Below are positions 15,747-23,372 of a DNA stretch of 64,000 nt, one piece after another (the first letter of the stretch is position 1; each line of letters begins with the position of its first letter). Source of the DNA: Catenulispora sp. EB89 (GTDB lineage Bacteria > Actinomycetota > Actinomycetes > Streptomycetales > Catenulisporaceae); contig NZ_JBGCCU010000013.1 in assembly GCF_041261445.1 (NCBI RefSeq), positions 62,001-126,000 of the forward strand. Reading direction: 5' to 3'. The position numbers and the translations under genes are program-made. The notes under the pieces were generated by a model, which worked only from the letters and a program-made list of their open reading frames with translations, was not told where the DNA came from and ran no database searches.

Positions 15747-16406
15747 ATGGCGTCGGGGTCCGAGGACACATGCGATCCTTCAGAGCGAGCAGATCGAGCA
15801 CTGCCGAGCGGCGCCCGCACCCGAGGCCGCCCGCGCAACGCCGACGCCGACATCGCCATCCTCACCGCCACCCGCGCCCTGCTCGCCGAACGCGGCTGGC
15901 CGGACCTGACCATCGCCGAGGTGGCCTCGCGCGCCGGCGTCGCCAAGACCACCCTGTACCGCCGCTGGCCGGGCAAGGCCGACCTGGTCGTGGACGCGAT
16001 GGCGGAGCTGTTCTCGCACCTGGAGGTCCTGGACCGCGGCTCGATGCTGCAGGACGCGCTGGCCACCGTCGGCCAGTACGTGGACCTGCTCCAGCTGCCG
16101 GAGACCCAGGCGGCGCTGCTGGCGCTGTCGGCGGAGGCCGACCGCGACCCGTCGCTGCGCGCGAAGGTGATCGGCAAGGTGATCGATCCGCAGCGGCACC
16201 TGGTGTACGAGGCCTGGGAGCGCGCGTGCGCCCGCGGCGAGGTCGAGGGCGAGACCGACATCGACCTGATCTTCGACATGATCTGCGGGACGCTGGTGCA
16301 CCGGATCCTGATCAAGGGGCAGCCGGTGGATCAGGACTACCTGACGCGGTTCGTGTCGGTGGTGCTGGCCGGGCTGGCGCAGCTGCGGTTGAGCGGCGGG
16401 ATCTAG
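15747..16406 (+). CDS. TetR/AcrR family transcriptional regulator
   Basis: A 219-residue dimeric repressor of the TetR family. A disordered start with RGRPRNADADIAI is followed by the DNA-binding domain: ATRALLAERGWPDLTIAEVASRAGVAKTTLYRRWPGKADLVVDAM, with the helix-turn-helix at about residues 50-77. A helical ligand-binding domain (TetR_C type) follows and ends LAGLAQLRLSGGI. I start at the ATG at 15747, which has GGAGG 8 bp upstream; an in-frame TTG at 15726 is less likely. Two palindromes lie in its promoter (15611-15630, 15695-15706). The 3' end overlaps the convergent PadR gene by 95 bp. The target and ligand are unknown. Confidence 0.9.
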   Translation: MASGSEDTCDPSERADRALPSGARTRGRPRNADADIAILTATRALLAERGWPDLTIAEVASRAGVAKTTLYRRWPGKADLVVDAMAELFSHLEVLDRGSMLQDALATVGQYVDLLQLPETQAALLALSAEADRDPSLRAKVIGKVIDPQRHLVYEAWERACARGEVEGETDIDLIFDMICGTLVHRILIKGQPVDQDYLTRFVSVVLAGLAQLRLSGGI

Positions 16407-16974
16407 CGTCGGGGCTTTGCTGCGGCTGTGGCTGCTGCCGCTGACCCGGCGCACCGCCGGAAGCATTGATCTGCTCGACAGCCCAGTCCGACCACTCCCG
16501 GCTCATGGCCGCCAGCCGCTTGGCGAACTCCAGCACCAGGCGTCCATAGACATGTAAGTCCTCGTCCTCCCACTCGATGGACGCGTCCAGTGCCTCCAGC
16601 GCCGCGACGTCGTGGTCGGCCGTCTCCCCCAGCCACGCCAGGAACCCGGTGGCCTGCTCCCGGGAGACGGCGCCGAGCAGGAACACCTTCAGCAGCCCCT
16701 CGCTGCGCGGGTGCACGTCGGTCTCGACTTCCACCAGCCAGTGCTGGAGCTCGGCGCGGCCGGCGTCGGTCAGCGTGTACTCCTTGCGCCCGCGCGGGCC
16801 TTCGGCGGACACCGTCAGAAGGCCGGACGCGGCGAGCTTGGTCAGCTCGGAGTAGACCTGGCTCTGGGTGGCCGGCCAGATGTTCTGCAGCGAGGCGTTG
16901 AAGACCTGCATGAGGTCGTAGCCGCTGGCCGGCTGCTCGTGCAGCAGGCCGAGCAGTGCGTGTCGCAGGCTCAC
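16312..16974 (-). CDS. PadR family transcriptional regulator
   Basis: A 220-residue PadR/Vir-type regulator. The N-terminal winged helix reads LRHALLGLLHEQPASGYDLMQVF...VYSELTKLAASGLL...GPRGRKEYTLTDAGRAELQHWL (residues 3-80). The C-terminal dimerisation helices run to about residue 175. A further ~45 residues (Gln/Pro, then Arg/Ala/Pro/Thr-rich) extend antisense to the end of the tetR gene and look non-conserved. It is transcribed divergently from the membrane-protein gene at 17146, whose promoter carries a palindrome, so that gene is its likely target. PadR proteins often respond to small aromatic or drug-like ligands. Confidence 0.88.
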   Translation of the reverse strand: MSLRHALLGLLHEQPASGYDLMQVFNASLQNIWPATQSQVYSELTKLAASGLLTVSAEGPRGRKEYTLTDAGRAELQHWLVEVETDVHPRSEGLLKVFLLGAVSREQATGFLAWLGETADHDVAALEALDASIEWEDEDLHVYGRLVLEFAKRLAAMSREWSDWAVEQINASGGAPGQRQQPQPQQSPDARSRRSTAAAPARPAPPTRTASGSPDPPAAP

Positions 16975-17054
16975 GCCGATCCGCCTCGCTTCCGGTGCGA
17001 CGGTCCGTCCGTCGATCGATCATCCTCCGCCAGGTCTATCACGACCTTCCACGA

Positions 17055-17082
17055 TTGACACGTCAGGACAGGACCTTCTAAC
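17055..17082 (+). promoter_or_regulatory. Promoter of membrane-protein gene 17146
   Basis: TTGACA (17055-17060) and TCTAAC (17077-17082) are spaced by 16 bp, close to the sigma-A-type consensus. The predicted transcript starts at about 17089, immediately upstream of the palindrome at 17096-17112 and about 57 bp before the GTG start codon. Confidence 0.6.
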
Positions 17083-17095
17083 TTCGACCTGTCAC

Positions 17096-17112
17096 AAGTG
17101 GACCGTCCACTT
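17096..17112. promoter_or_regulatory. Candidate PadR operator
   Basis: Inverted repeat AAGTGGA-CCG-TCCACTT with perfect 7-bp arms. It covers the expected early transcribed region of the divergently transcribed membrane-protein gene, a position where a bound repressor would block transcription. Confidence 0.6.
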
Positions 17113-17145
17113 TTGGAACGTCGGTAGCTCTCGGAAGGAGCCCCC

Positions 17146-17721
17146 GTGGCGTACCTCCTCGCCTTCGCACCCTGGATCGCCTTCGCGGTCGTCCCGGGCA
17201 GTGCGTGGACCTGGGCGGCGCTGGCCGCACTCGCCATCTCGGTGTTCGGCGTGGTCCGCCAGACCCGCGCCGGCCTGCCCCTGGACGCCCAGATCATCGC
17301 CATCGGCTCGGCGGCCTACTTCGCCGCGCTGACCGTGCTGGCGTTCGCCGACCCGCACACCGCCCTGCACGCCTACACCCCCGCGCTGGCCTCCGGCGCG
17401 CTCGGACTGATCGGCCTCGGGTCCCTGGCCGTACGCGAACCGTTCACCCTGGGCATCGCCAAGCAGGAGATGCCGCGCGAAGCCTGGGACCACCCGGCCT
17501 TCCTGCGGGTGAACGTGGTCATCACGGCGGTGTGGACCGCGAGCTTCGTGATCGGCGCCGTCGCGCTGGCGTTCCTGGCGCACTCCTCGGTGGCGCTGCG
17601 CTCCACGGTTCAGGTCGCGGCGTTCGTCGTGCCGATGGTCTTCACGGGGCGCTATGTCGCCGCGGCCCGGGCCCGGGCGCAGGAGGCTGATGACGCCACG
17701 CCTGCCGCCGCGGCCGCATGA
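17146..17721 (+). CDS. Integral membrane protein, probable PadR-controlled
   Basis: A 191-residue polytopic membrane protein with about six hydrophobic segments: FAPWIAFAVVPGSAWTWAALAALAISVFGVV, LDAQIIAIGSAAYFAALTVLAF, ALASGALGLIGLGSLA, RVNVVITAVWTASFVIGAVALAFL and STVQVAAFVVPMVFTGRYVAA. A cytoplasmic loop reads TLGIAKQEMPREAWDHPAFL. The C-terminus is Ala-rich. It starts with the GTG at 17146, with AGGAG upstream. I do not recognise a characterised family. Being divergent from a PadR gene, it may be a substrate-inducible export or envelope protein. Confidence 0.82.
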   Translation: MAYLLAFAPWIAFAVVPGSAWTWAALAALAISVFGVVRQTRAGLPLDAQIIAIGSAAYFAALTVLAFADPHTALHAYTPALASGALGLIGLGSLAVREPFTLGIAKQEMPREAWDHPAFLRVNVVITAVWTASFVIGAVALAFLAHSSVALRSTVQVAAFVVPMVFTGRYVAAARARAQEADDATPAAAAA

Positions 17722-17726
17722 CAAAA

Positions 17727-17755
17727 CCGGCCGGGCCCTTTTCGGGCCCGGCCGG
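17727..17755. terminator. Bidirectional terminator between membrane gene and icmA
   Basis: Perfect 12-bp stem (CCGGCCGGGCCC and complement) with loop TTTTC, between two convergent genes (stops at 17721 and 17777). On the minus strand it is followed by TTTTGT, so it terminates icmA well; it may also serve the plus-strand gene. Confidence 0.85.
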
Positions 17756-17776
17756 CAGTTGCAGCTGTCAGAGAAC

Positions 17777-19468
17777 TCAGATCCTGGCGGGCTCCCGGTA
17801 GACGCCCCACTCCGCGCGCAGCGCGTCGCAGATCTCGCCGAGCGTCGCCTCGGCGCGTACCGCGTCCAGCATCGAGGGCACCATGTTCGCCCCGCTGCGC
17901 GCCGCCTCCAGCATCGTCGCCAGCGCCGCCTCGACCGCGGCGCTGTCGCGCTGCTCCTTGCGCGCGCCGAGGACACGTACCTGCTCGCGCTCGACCTCGT
18001 GCGAGACGCGCAGGATCTCCAGCGGCTCGTCGATCGCGTCGGTGTAGGCGTTCACGCCGACGATGCGCTTGTCGCCCTTCTCGACCGAGCGCTGGTAGGC
18101 GAACGAGGCCTCGGCGATCTCGGAGGTGAACCAGCCGTCCTCGATGCCGCGCAGCAGGCCGGCGGTCATCGGGCCGACGGGGTGCTGAGCGCCGTTCGGT
18201 GCCAGGTCCTTGATGCGCTGGAAGATCGCCTCGGCCTCGGCCTCGATGCGGTCGGTCAGGGCCTCGACGTACCAGCTGCCGCCCAGCGGGTCGGCGACGT
18301 TCGCGACGCCGGTCTCCTCCATGATCACCTGCTGCGTGCGCAGCGCGATCTCCGCCGCCTTCGCCGAGGGCAGGGCCAGCACCTCGTCCAGGGCGTTGGT
18401 GTGCAGCGAGTTGGTGCCGCCCAGGACGCCGGCCAGGGCCTCGATCGCGGTGCGGACCACGTTGTTGTCCGGCTGCTGCGCGGTCAGCGACACGCCGGCG
18501 GTCTGGGTGTGGAAGCGCAGCCACTGCGCCTTCTCGGTCTTGGCGCCGTAGACGTCGCGCATCCAGCGGGCCCAGATGCGGCGGGCCGCACGGAACTTGG
18601 CGATCTCCTCGAAGAACTCCACGTGCGCGTCGAAGAAGAACGACAGGCCGGGGGCGAACACGTCGACGTCCATGCCGCGCGACAGCCCGAGTTCGACGTA
18701 GCCGAAGCCGTCGGCCAGTGTGAACGCCAGCTCCTGCGCGGCCGTCGACCCGGCCTCGCGGATGTGGTAGCCGGACACCGACAGCGGCTTGTACGCCGGC
18801 ACCTTCTCGGCGGTGAACTCCATCAGGTCGCCGATCAGGCGCAGGTGCGGCTCGGGGTCGAACAGCCACTCCTTCTGCGCGATGTACTCCTTGAAGATGT
18901 CGGTCTGAAGCGTGCCGTTGAGCCGGCCGATGTCCACACCCTGACGCTCGGCGGCGACCAGGTACATGCAGAACACCGGGACCGCCGGGCCGCTGATCGT
19001 CATCGAGGTGGTGACGTCGCCCAGCGGGATGTCCCTGAACAGCACCTCCATGTCGGCCGCGGAGTCGATGGCGACGCCGCAGTGCCCGACCTCGCCGAGG
19101 GCGCGGCCGGAGTCGGAGTCGTACCCCATCAGCGTCGGCATGTCGAAGGCCACGGACAGGCCGCCGCCGCCGTTGGCCAGGATCATCCGGTAGCGCTCGT
19201 TGGTCTGCTCGGCGTTGCCGAAGCCGGCGAACTGCCGGATGGTCCACGGCTTGCCGCGGTACCCGGTCGGGTGGATCCCGCGCGTGTAGGGGAATTCCCC
19301 CGGCCACCCGATGCGCTCGAAGTCGGGGATCTCGGAGCCCTCCGGCGGGCCGTAGACCGGCTCGACGTCGGAGCCGGAAATCGTGGTGAAATCGGCGTCC
19401 CGCTTGCGCGCGGCGTCGTAGCGCGCCTGCCAGCGGTCGCGGCCTGCGGAAATCTGCTCGGAGTCCAT
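17777..19468 (-). CDS. icmA: Isobutyryl-CoA mutase large subunit
   Basis: A 563-residue adenosylcobalamin-dependent acyl-CoA mutase catalytic subunit without its own B12-binding domain, the length of Streptomyces IcmA (about 566). It should interconvert isobutyryl-CoA and n-butyryl-CoA together with a separate small IcmB subunit, which is not in this window. Two residues separate IcmA from methylmalonyl-CoA mutase: Phe80 (RQFAGFGNAEQTN; Tyr in MCM) and Gln198 (KEYIAQKEW; Arg in MCM). Both are the IcmA type, at the IcmA numbering. The TIM-barrel start, YRMILANGGGGLSVAFDMPTLMG, and the QQPDNNVVRTAIEA segment are conserved. A 22-bp palindrome sits just before the ATG (19466-19468), and marR lies immediately upstream. 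Confidence 0.93.
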   Translation of the reverse strand: MDSEQISAGRDRWQARYDAARKRDADFTTISGSDVEPVYGPPEGSEIPDFERIGWPGEFPYTRGIHPTGYRGKPWTIRQFAGFGNAEQTNERYRMILANGGGGLSVAFDMPTLMGYDSDSGRALGEVGHCGVAIDSAADMEVLFRDIPLGDVTTSMTISGPAVPVFCMYLVAAERQGVDIGRLNGTLQTDIFKEYIAQKEWLFDPEPHLRLIGDLMEFTAEKVPAYKPLSVSGYHIREAGSTAAQELAFTLADGFGYVELGLSRGMDVDVFAPGLSFFFDAHVEFFEEIAKFRAARRIWARWMRDVYGAKTEKAQWLRFHTQTAGVSLTAQQPDNNVVRTAIEALAGVLGGTNSLHTNALDEVLALPSAKAAEIALRTQQVIMEETGVANVADPLGGSWYVEALTDRIEAEAEAIFQRIKDLAPNGAQHPVGPMTAGLLRGIEDGWFTSEIAEASFAYQRSVEKGDKRIVGVNAYTDAIDEPLEILRVSHEVEREQVRVLGARKEQRDSAAVEAALATMLEAARSGANMVPSMLDAVRAEATLGEICDALRAEWGVYREPARI

Positions 19469-19478
19469 ACCCCGAGAT

Positions 19479-19500
19479 TTTACTAGGACGTCCTACTAAA
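19479..19500. promoter_or_regulatory. Candidate operator before icmA (22-bp palindrome)
   Basis: TTTACTAGGAC followed directly by GTCCTACTAAA forms a 22-bp palindrome with one mismatched base pair. It is 10 bp upstream of the icmA start codon and in the 72-bp gap between marR and icmA. A protein bound here would block icmA transcription or translation initiation. The flanking MarR regulator is the obvious candidate. Confidence 0.7.
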
Positions 19501-19540
19501 TGCGAGCAGAGGCGCTCTGAGCTGTGGTTCCGTCAGATCG

Positions 19541-20047
19541 CTAGACCTCGAAGTCGCCGGCGGCGACCCGCAGGTCGCGCAGCACGGCGAACAGCTCGCG
19601 GTGCTGCTCCGGGCTCAGCGCGCCCATCCCGAACTCGGCCGCCATCAGGTCGCGCGTGGCGTCCTCCACGACCTCGCGCCCCTTGGCGGTGATCTCGGCC
19701 AGCGTGCCGCGGCCGTCGTCGGGGTTGGGGCGCCGGGCCACCAGGCCCGACTTCTCCAGCCGGTCGATGATGTTCGTCACCGACGTCGGATGCACCTGCA
19801 GGCGCTGCCCGATCTTCGACAGCGGCAGCGATCCGGCCCGGCTGAACGTCAGCAGCACCAGCGCCTCGTAGCGGGCGAAGGTGAGCTCGTAGGGTTTGAC
19901 GATCGCGTCGACCCGGGCCAGCAGCAGCTGCTGCGCGCGCATGACCGAGGTGATGGCGAGCATCGATGTGGACTCGCCCCAGCGGTCCGTCCACGACTGG
20001 AAGGCGCGCTCGATCGGGTCGAACGCGAGATTGCGGTCCTTGGGCAC
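19541..20047 (-). CDS. MarR family transcriptional regulator
   Basis: A 168-residue MarR protein. Helices 1-2 (SMLAITSVMRAQQLLLARVDAIVKPYELTFARYEALVLL) are followed by the winged helix: LPLSKIGQRLQVHPTSVTNIIDRLEKSGLVARRPNPDDGRGTLAEITAKGREVV (about residues 74-127), with the DDGR wing. It starts with the GTG at 20045-20047 and has no obvious ribosome site, so the message may be leaderless. It is 72 bp upstream of icmA on the same strand and separated from it by a strong palindrome, so it probably controls icmA and itself in response to an acyl-CoA or related ligand. Confidence 0.9.
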   Translation of the reverse strand: MPKDRNLAFDPIERAFQSWTDRWGESTSMLAITSVMRAQQLLLARVDAIVKPYELTFARYEALVLLTFSRAGSLPLSKIGQRLQVHPTSVTNIIDRLEKSGLVARRPNPDDGRGTLAEITAKGREVVEDATRDLMAAEFGMGALSPEQHRELFAVLRDLRVAAGDFEV

Positions 20048-20098
20048 GCGGTTACGTTAGTCGGTCCGCGCGGCCAACGGCCGGGGCGACCGGGTGGC

Positions 20099-20112
20099 GG
20101 ACTGGTGAGTAG
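20099..20112. promoter_or_regulatory. Candidate TTACT-N4-AGTA-like element upstream of marR
   Basis: GGACTGGTGAGTAG matches the ACT-N4-AGTAG part of the element found before ccr and the thiolase/epimerase pair. It lies 52 bp upstream of marR and 130 bp upstream of the M16 operon. The left half is incomplete (GGACT instead of TTACT), so support is moderate. Confidence 0.35.
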
Positions 20113-20140
20113 CAAACGCCGCGCGAGGGCGCGCCAGCAC

Positions 20141-20170
20141 CGGCCCGTACCGGCCCGTACCGACCCGAGC
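20141..20170. repeat. Short 10-bp tandem repeat in marR-M16 intergenic region
   Basis: CGGCCCGTAC occurs twice in tandem (20141-20150, 20151-20160) and is followed by the related CGACCCGAGC. It is the only repeat in the 194-bp divergent region and has no assigned role. Confidence 0.5.
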
Positions 20171-20241
20171 CTCCCGGCGCCGCCGGGACGGTCTGCGCGT
20201 TGAGTGGACGAACCGGCGACCGATCGCGTTGACTGGCAAAC

Positions 20242-21639
20242 GTGACAGAGGTCAAGAGCGAACCGGGTACGCCAGAGGCCGAGAAGGCCGCCGCATCATT
20301 CCCCTGGCCGATCCACGAAGCAGTGCTCGACAACGGACTGCGCGTCGTGGTCAGCGCCGATCCCACCACGCCGATCGCCGCCGTGAACCTCTGGTACGAC
20401 GTGGGCTCGCGCCACGAGCGGGCCGGGAAGCACGGCTTCGCGCACCTGTTCGAGCACTTGATGTTCGAGGGGTCGTCGCACGTGGCCAAGGGTGAGCACT
20501 TCGAGTGGGTGACGGCGGCGGGCGGCGCCGCGATCAACGCCACCACCAGCCCCGACCGTACCAACTACTTCCAGGTCATGCCCTCCTCGCAGCTGGAGCT
20601 GGCGCTGTGGCTGGAGGCCGACCGCATGGGCTCGCTGGCCCTGACCCAGGACACCCTGGACAACCAGCGCGAGGTCGTGAAGAACGAGCGGCGCCAGCGG
20701 TACGACAACCCGCCCTACGGCCGCTGGGTGGAGTACGCGCTCCAGCTCACCTTCCCCGAGGGCCACCCGTACCACCACACCACCATCGGCTCGATGGACG
20801 AGCTGCAGGAAGCGGCCCTGGAGGACTTCCAGGACTTCAACGCGGTCTACTACTCGCCGAACAACGCGGTGCTCACGGTCGCCGGCGACGTCGACGCCGA
20901 GGAAGTCGTGCGCCTGGCGGAGAAGTACTTCGGCGGGATCCAGCGGCACGGGGACATCCCGGCCGCGCCGGACGGCACGCTGCCGCAGATCAAGATCGGC
21001 GAGACCAGGCGCCGGGTGGAGCCGGACGACTCGGTCCCGCGCCCGATGACGTTCATGATGTTCCGCGCCCCGGACGCCCGGCACCCGGACTTCACCGCCG
21101 TCGAGGTGCTGGCCACCGTCCTGGGCCGGGGCCGCGGCTCGCGGCTGTACCGCAAGCTGGTCACCGAGAAGAACCTCGCGCAGCGCGAGGAGTCCTACAC
21201 CTCGGTATGGAATCTGGCTTACGGCGCCTCGGTTTTCTTCGCGCTGTTCAGCCCGCGCGACGGCGTCGAGGCGCCCGAGGTGGAGCGGGAGTTCACCGCC
21301 GTGCTCGACGGCCTGGCCGACGGCACCGAGCCGGTGTCGGAGGCCGAACTCGGCCGGGCCAAGGCGCTGCTCACCAGCGACTGGCTGCGGGCCGTCAGCG
21401 AGCTCGGGGGGCGGGCCGACCTGCTCGGCCAGTACGCGACCCTGGAGCGCGACCCGAAGATCGTGCGCGAGTACCTGGCGCGTCTGGAGGCGGTCACCGC
21501 CGAGGACATGCAGCGCACCGCCGCCCTGATCCTTCCCGACGACAACCGCGTCGTCATCGAGTACGTGACGAACGCGACGCCGGAGGCCGAGACCGACGGG
21601 GACGCCGGCGCCGACGACGCCCAGGAGGCCGACGCATGA
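20242..21639 (+). CDS. M16 family zinc metallopeptidase, catalytic subunit
   Basis: A 465-residue M16 (insulinase/pitrilysin, M16B type) peptidase. The inverted zinc motif HxxEH is intact: His68, catalytic Glu71, His72 in FAHLFEHLMFEGS, with the third zinc ligand Glu149 in VVKNERRQRYDN. Peptidase_M16 N- and C-terminal halves follow in order (AVYYSPNNAVLTVAGDV... then LGRGRGSRLYRKLV). There is no signal peptide, so it is probably cytoplasmic. It starts with the GTG at 20242. Its stop overlaps the start of a second M16 gene by the ATGA arrangement. The two probably form a heterodimer or two-fold chamber that degrades peptides. Confidence 0.93.
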   Translation: MTEVKSEPGTPEAEKAAASFPWPIHEAVLDNGLRVVVSADPTTPIAAVNLWYDVGSRHERAGKHGFAHLFEHLMFEGSSHVAKGEHFEWVTAAGGAAINATTSPDRTNYFQVMPSSQLELALWLEADRMGSLALTQDTLDNQREVVKNERRQRYDNPPYGRWVEYALQLTFPEGHPYHHTTIGSMDELQEAALEDFQDFNAVYYSPNNAVLTVAGDVDAEEVVRLAEKYFGGIQRHGDIPAAPDGTLPQIKIGETRRRVEPDDSVPRPMTFMMFRAPDARHPDFTAVEVLATVLGRGRGSRLYRKLVTEKNLAQREESYTSVWNLAYGASVFFALFSPRDGVEAPEVEREFTAVLDGLADGTEPVSEAELGRAKALLTSDWLRAVSELGGRADLLGQYATLERDPKIVREYLARLEAVTAEDMQRTAALILPDDNRVVIEYVTNATPEAETDGDAGADDAQEADA

Positions 21640-22997
21640 GCACCAACACCCTGGTCACCGAGCGTCCGGCCGGCGGTCCTCCGCGCCCGTACGAGTTCCC
21701 GGCCGTCACCCGCACCACGCTGCCCGGCGGCCAGATCGTCGCCGCGCACCTGCCGGGCCAGCGCATGGCCTACGCCGGGGTGCTGCTGGAGGCCGGATTC
21801 GTCCGGGAGCCGGCGGGCAAGGAGGGCGTCGGCAAGATCACGGCGGACCTGCTGCGCGAGGGCACGGAGCTCAAGAGCGGCGACGACTTCGCCCTGGCCC
21901 TGGAATCCCTGGGCGCCTCCTGGTCCGGCTCGGTCGACGCCGACGTGCTCCGGGTCGGCGTCCAGGCGCCGGTGGACCGGCTCGGCGCCGCGCTGGCGCT
22001 GCTCGCCGAGGCGCTGCGCCGGCCCCGGCTGGCCGAGAACGACTTCGACCGGGTCCGCGGCGACCGCGTGGCCAAGCTGACCACCGCCTGGGCGATGCCC
22101 GGCACCCGCGCCAACGAGGCCCTGAACCGCGGGCTGTACCTGCCGGAGAGCCGCTACAGCAAGCAGGACACCGGGACCGTCGCCTCCGTCAGTGCCCTGA
22201 CACTGGACGACGTCCGCGCGTTCCACGGCGCGCACCTGGCCCTCGGCGGCACCCTGCTGCTGGCCGGCGACCTGTCGGGGGTGGACGTCGCCGCGCTCGG
22301 CGAGGTCCTGCTCGGCCAGGCCGCCCCGGAGGTCGCGCCGCCGGCCCCGACCGGCGCCCGCGACCTGGTGGACCGCGAGATCCTGGTGGTGGACCGGCCC
22401 GGCGCGGTGCAGTCCGTGCTGGCGATCGCGCACCACGCGCCGCGCCGCGACACCCCGGACTACACGGCGATCGAGGCCATGGCCACGATCCTCGGCGGCA
22501 CCTTCAACTCGCGGCTGAACCACCAGCTGCGCGAGGTGAAGGGCTACACCTACGGCGCGCGCGGCGGCTTCGACCTGAGCCGCGACAGCGGCGTGTTCTC
22601 TGCGACCGCGTCGGTGCACACCGAGGTGACCGCCGACGCCGCGGTGGACGCCCTGGCCGAGATCGAGCGCATCAAGACCGGCGGCGTGACCGACGACGAG
22701 CTGGCCTCGACCAAGGCCTACCGGACCGGCTCGCTGCCGATCGCGCTGCAGACCCCCGGCTCGGTCGGCGGCGCGCTGGCGCAGATCGTGGAGTTCGGGC
22801 TGCCGGACGACTACTACACCCGCAAGTACACCGAGTACACGCAGCTGTCCAAGGACGAGGTGGACGCCGCCGCGGCCAAGCGGCTGTTCCCCGAGCACGC
22901 GGTGGTGGTGATCGAGGGCGACGCCGAGAAGATCCTTCCCGGGCTCACCGAGGCCGGGATCGGCACGGTCCGGGTGGACGACGAAGGACAGGCTTGA
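21636..22997 (+). CDS. M16 family peptidase-like protein, non-catalytic partner
   Basis: A 453-residue M16 homologue. At the position of the zinc motif it has GKEGVGKITADLLREG, with no HxxEH, so it cannot be a zinc enzyme. It keeps the C-terminal substrate-binding landmark: FNSRLNHQLREVKGYTYGARGGF, which in M16B partners supplies the Arg/Tyr pair that binds the substrate C-terminus. The ATG at 21636-21638 overlaps the upstream stop (ATGA), giving coupled synthesis of the pair. This catalytic/non-catalytic arrangement is the known layout of bacterial M16B heterodimers. The operon ends in the 19-bp-arm hairpin at 23091-23129. Confidence 0.92.
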   Translation: MSTNTLVTERPAGGPPRPYEFPAVTRTTLPGGQIVAAHLPGQRMAYAGVLLEAGFVREPAGKEGVGKITADLLREGTELKSGDDFALALESLGASWSGSVDADVLRVGVQAPVDRLGAALALLAEALRRPRLAENDFDRVRGDRVAKLTTAWAMPGTRANEALNRGLYLPESRYSKQDTGTVASVSALTLDDVRAFHGAHLALGGTLLLAGDLSGVDVAALGEVLLGQAAPEVAPPAPTGARDLVDREILVVDRPGAVQSVLAIAHHAPRRDTPDYTAIEAMATILGGTFNSRLNHQLREVKGYTYGARGGFDLSRDSGVFSATASVHTEVTADAAVDALAEIERIKTGGVTDDELASTKAYRTGSLPIALQTPGSVGGALAQIVEFGLPDDYYTRKYTEYTQLSKDEVDAAAAKRLFPEHAVVVIEGDAEKILPGLTEAGIGTVRVDDEGQA

Positions 22998-23090
22998 TCT
23001 GCTTGATCTTTTCCCGCTCGATCTCTTCGCGAGGCTCGCGGGACAAGACCTTTAGACACCTTCTCCCGAACCTCTGAATTTGCTCTGAAT

Positions 23091-23129
23091 ATCAAGGCCC
23101 GCTGATCCCCGGGATCAGCGGGCCTTGAT
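23091..23129 (+). terminator. Terminator of M16 operon
   Basis: ATCAAGGCCCGCTGATCCC and its exact complement surround a single C: a 39-bp perfect palindrome with 19-bp arms, 93 bp after the operon's stop codon. No U-run follows. Its length is unusual for a terminator, so it could also be a binding or recombination site. Confidence 0.75.
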
Positions 23130-23271
23130 GCTGTCTCCAGGTGTTGACCTCGGCATTAACCGTCACAGAAGCCTCTTGCGACGCCCTTACCCACCCCTTG
23201 CGGCAGACCCTCCGCACGCTAATTCTGACGGCGCTTCCCCGGGTTTACAGAATATTTACCGGCGATGTGCG
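23130..23271. other. Intergenic region before the secreted Ig-repeat gene
   Basis: The gene-free stretch from 22998 to 23372 holds the palindromic terminator (23091-23129) and a good promoter (23272-23300). The part given here shows no gene and no further repeat; it is moderately A/T-rich (TTTACAGAATATTTACC near 23245). Confidence 0.5.
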
Positions 23272-23300
23272 TTGACGGCGAACCGAAAGCCCCCTAATTT
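23272..23300 (+). promoter_or_regulatory. Promoter of secreted Ig-repeat protein
   Basis: TTGACG (23272-23277), a 17-bp spacer and TAATTT (23295-23300) form a near-consensus housekeeping promoter. The predicted start at about 23307 leaves a 5' leader of about 66 nt before the GTG at 23373. Confidence 0.65.
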
Positions 23301-23372
23301 CCCGGTCGGTACGTGTCCTTACACCCCACCCTCCAAGACTGGACCGTGAACCGGTTCGGAGAGGAACACCAC

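Noticed and set aside
17654-19486. A long plus-strand frame opposite icmA
   Set aside because: It shadows the well-conserved mutase; the predicted protein is compositionally biased and starts inside another gene.
19469-19540. Possible cobalamin riboswitch before the B12-dependent mutase gene
   Set aside because: Only 72 bp are available and no B12-box sequence is visible; the palindrome there fits a protein operator.
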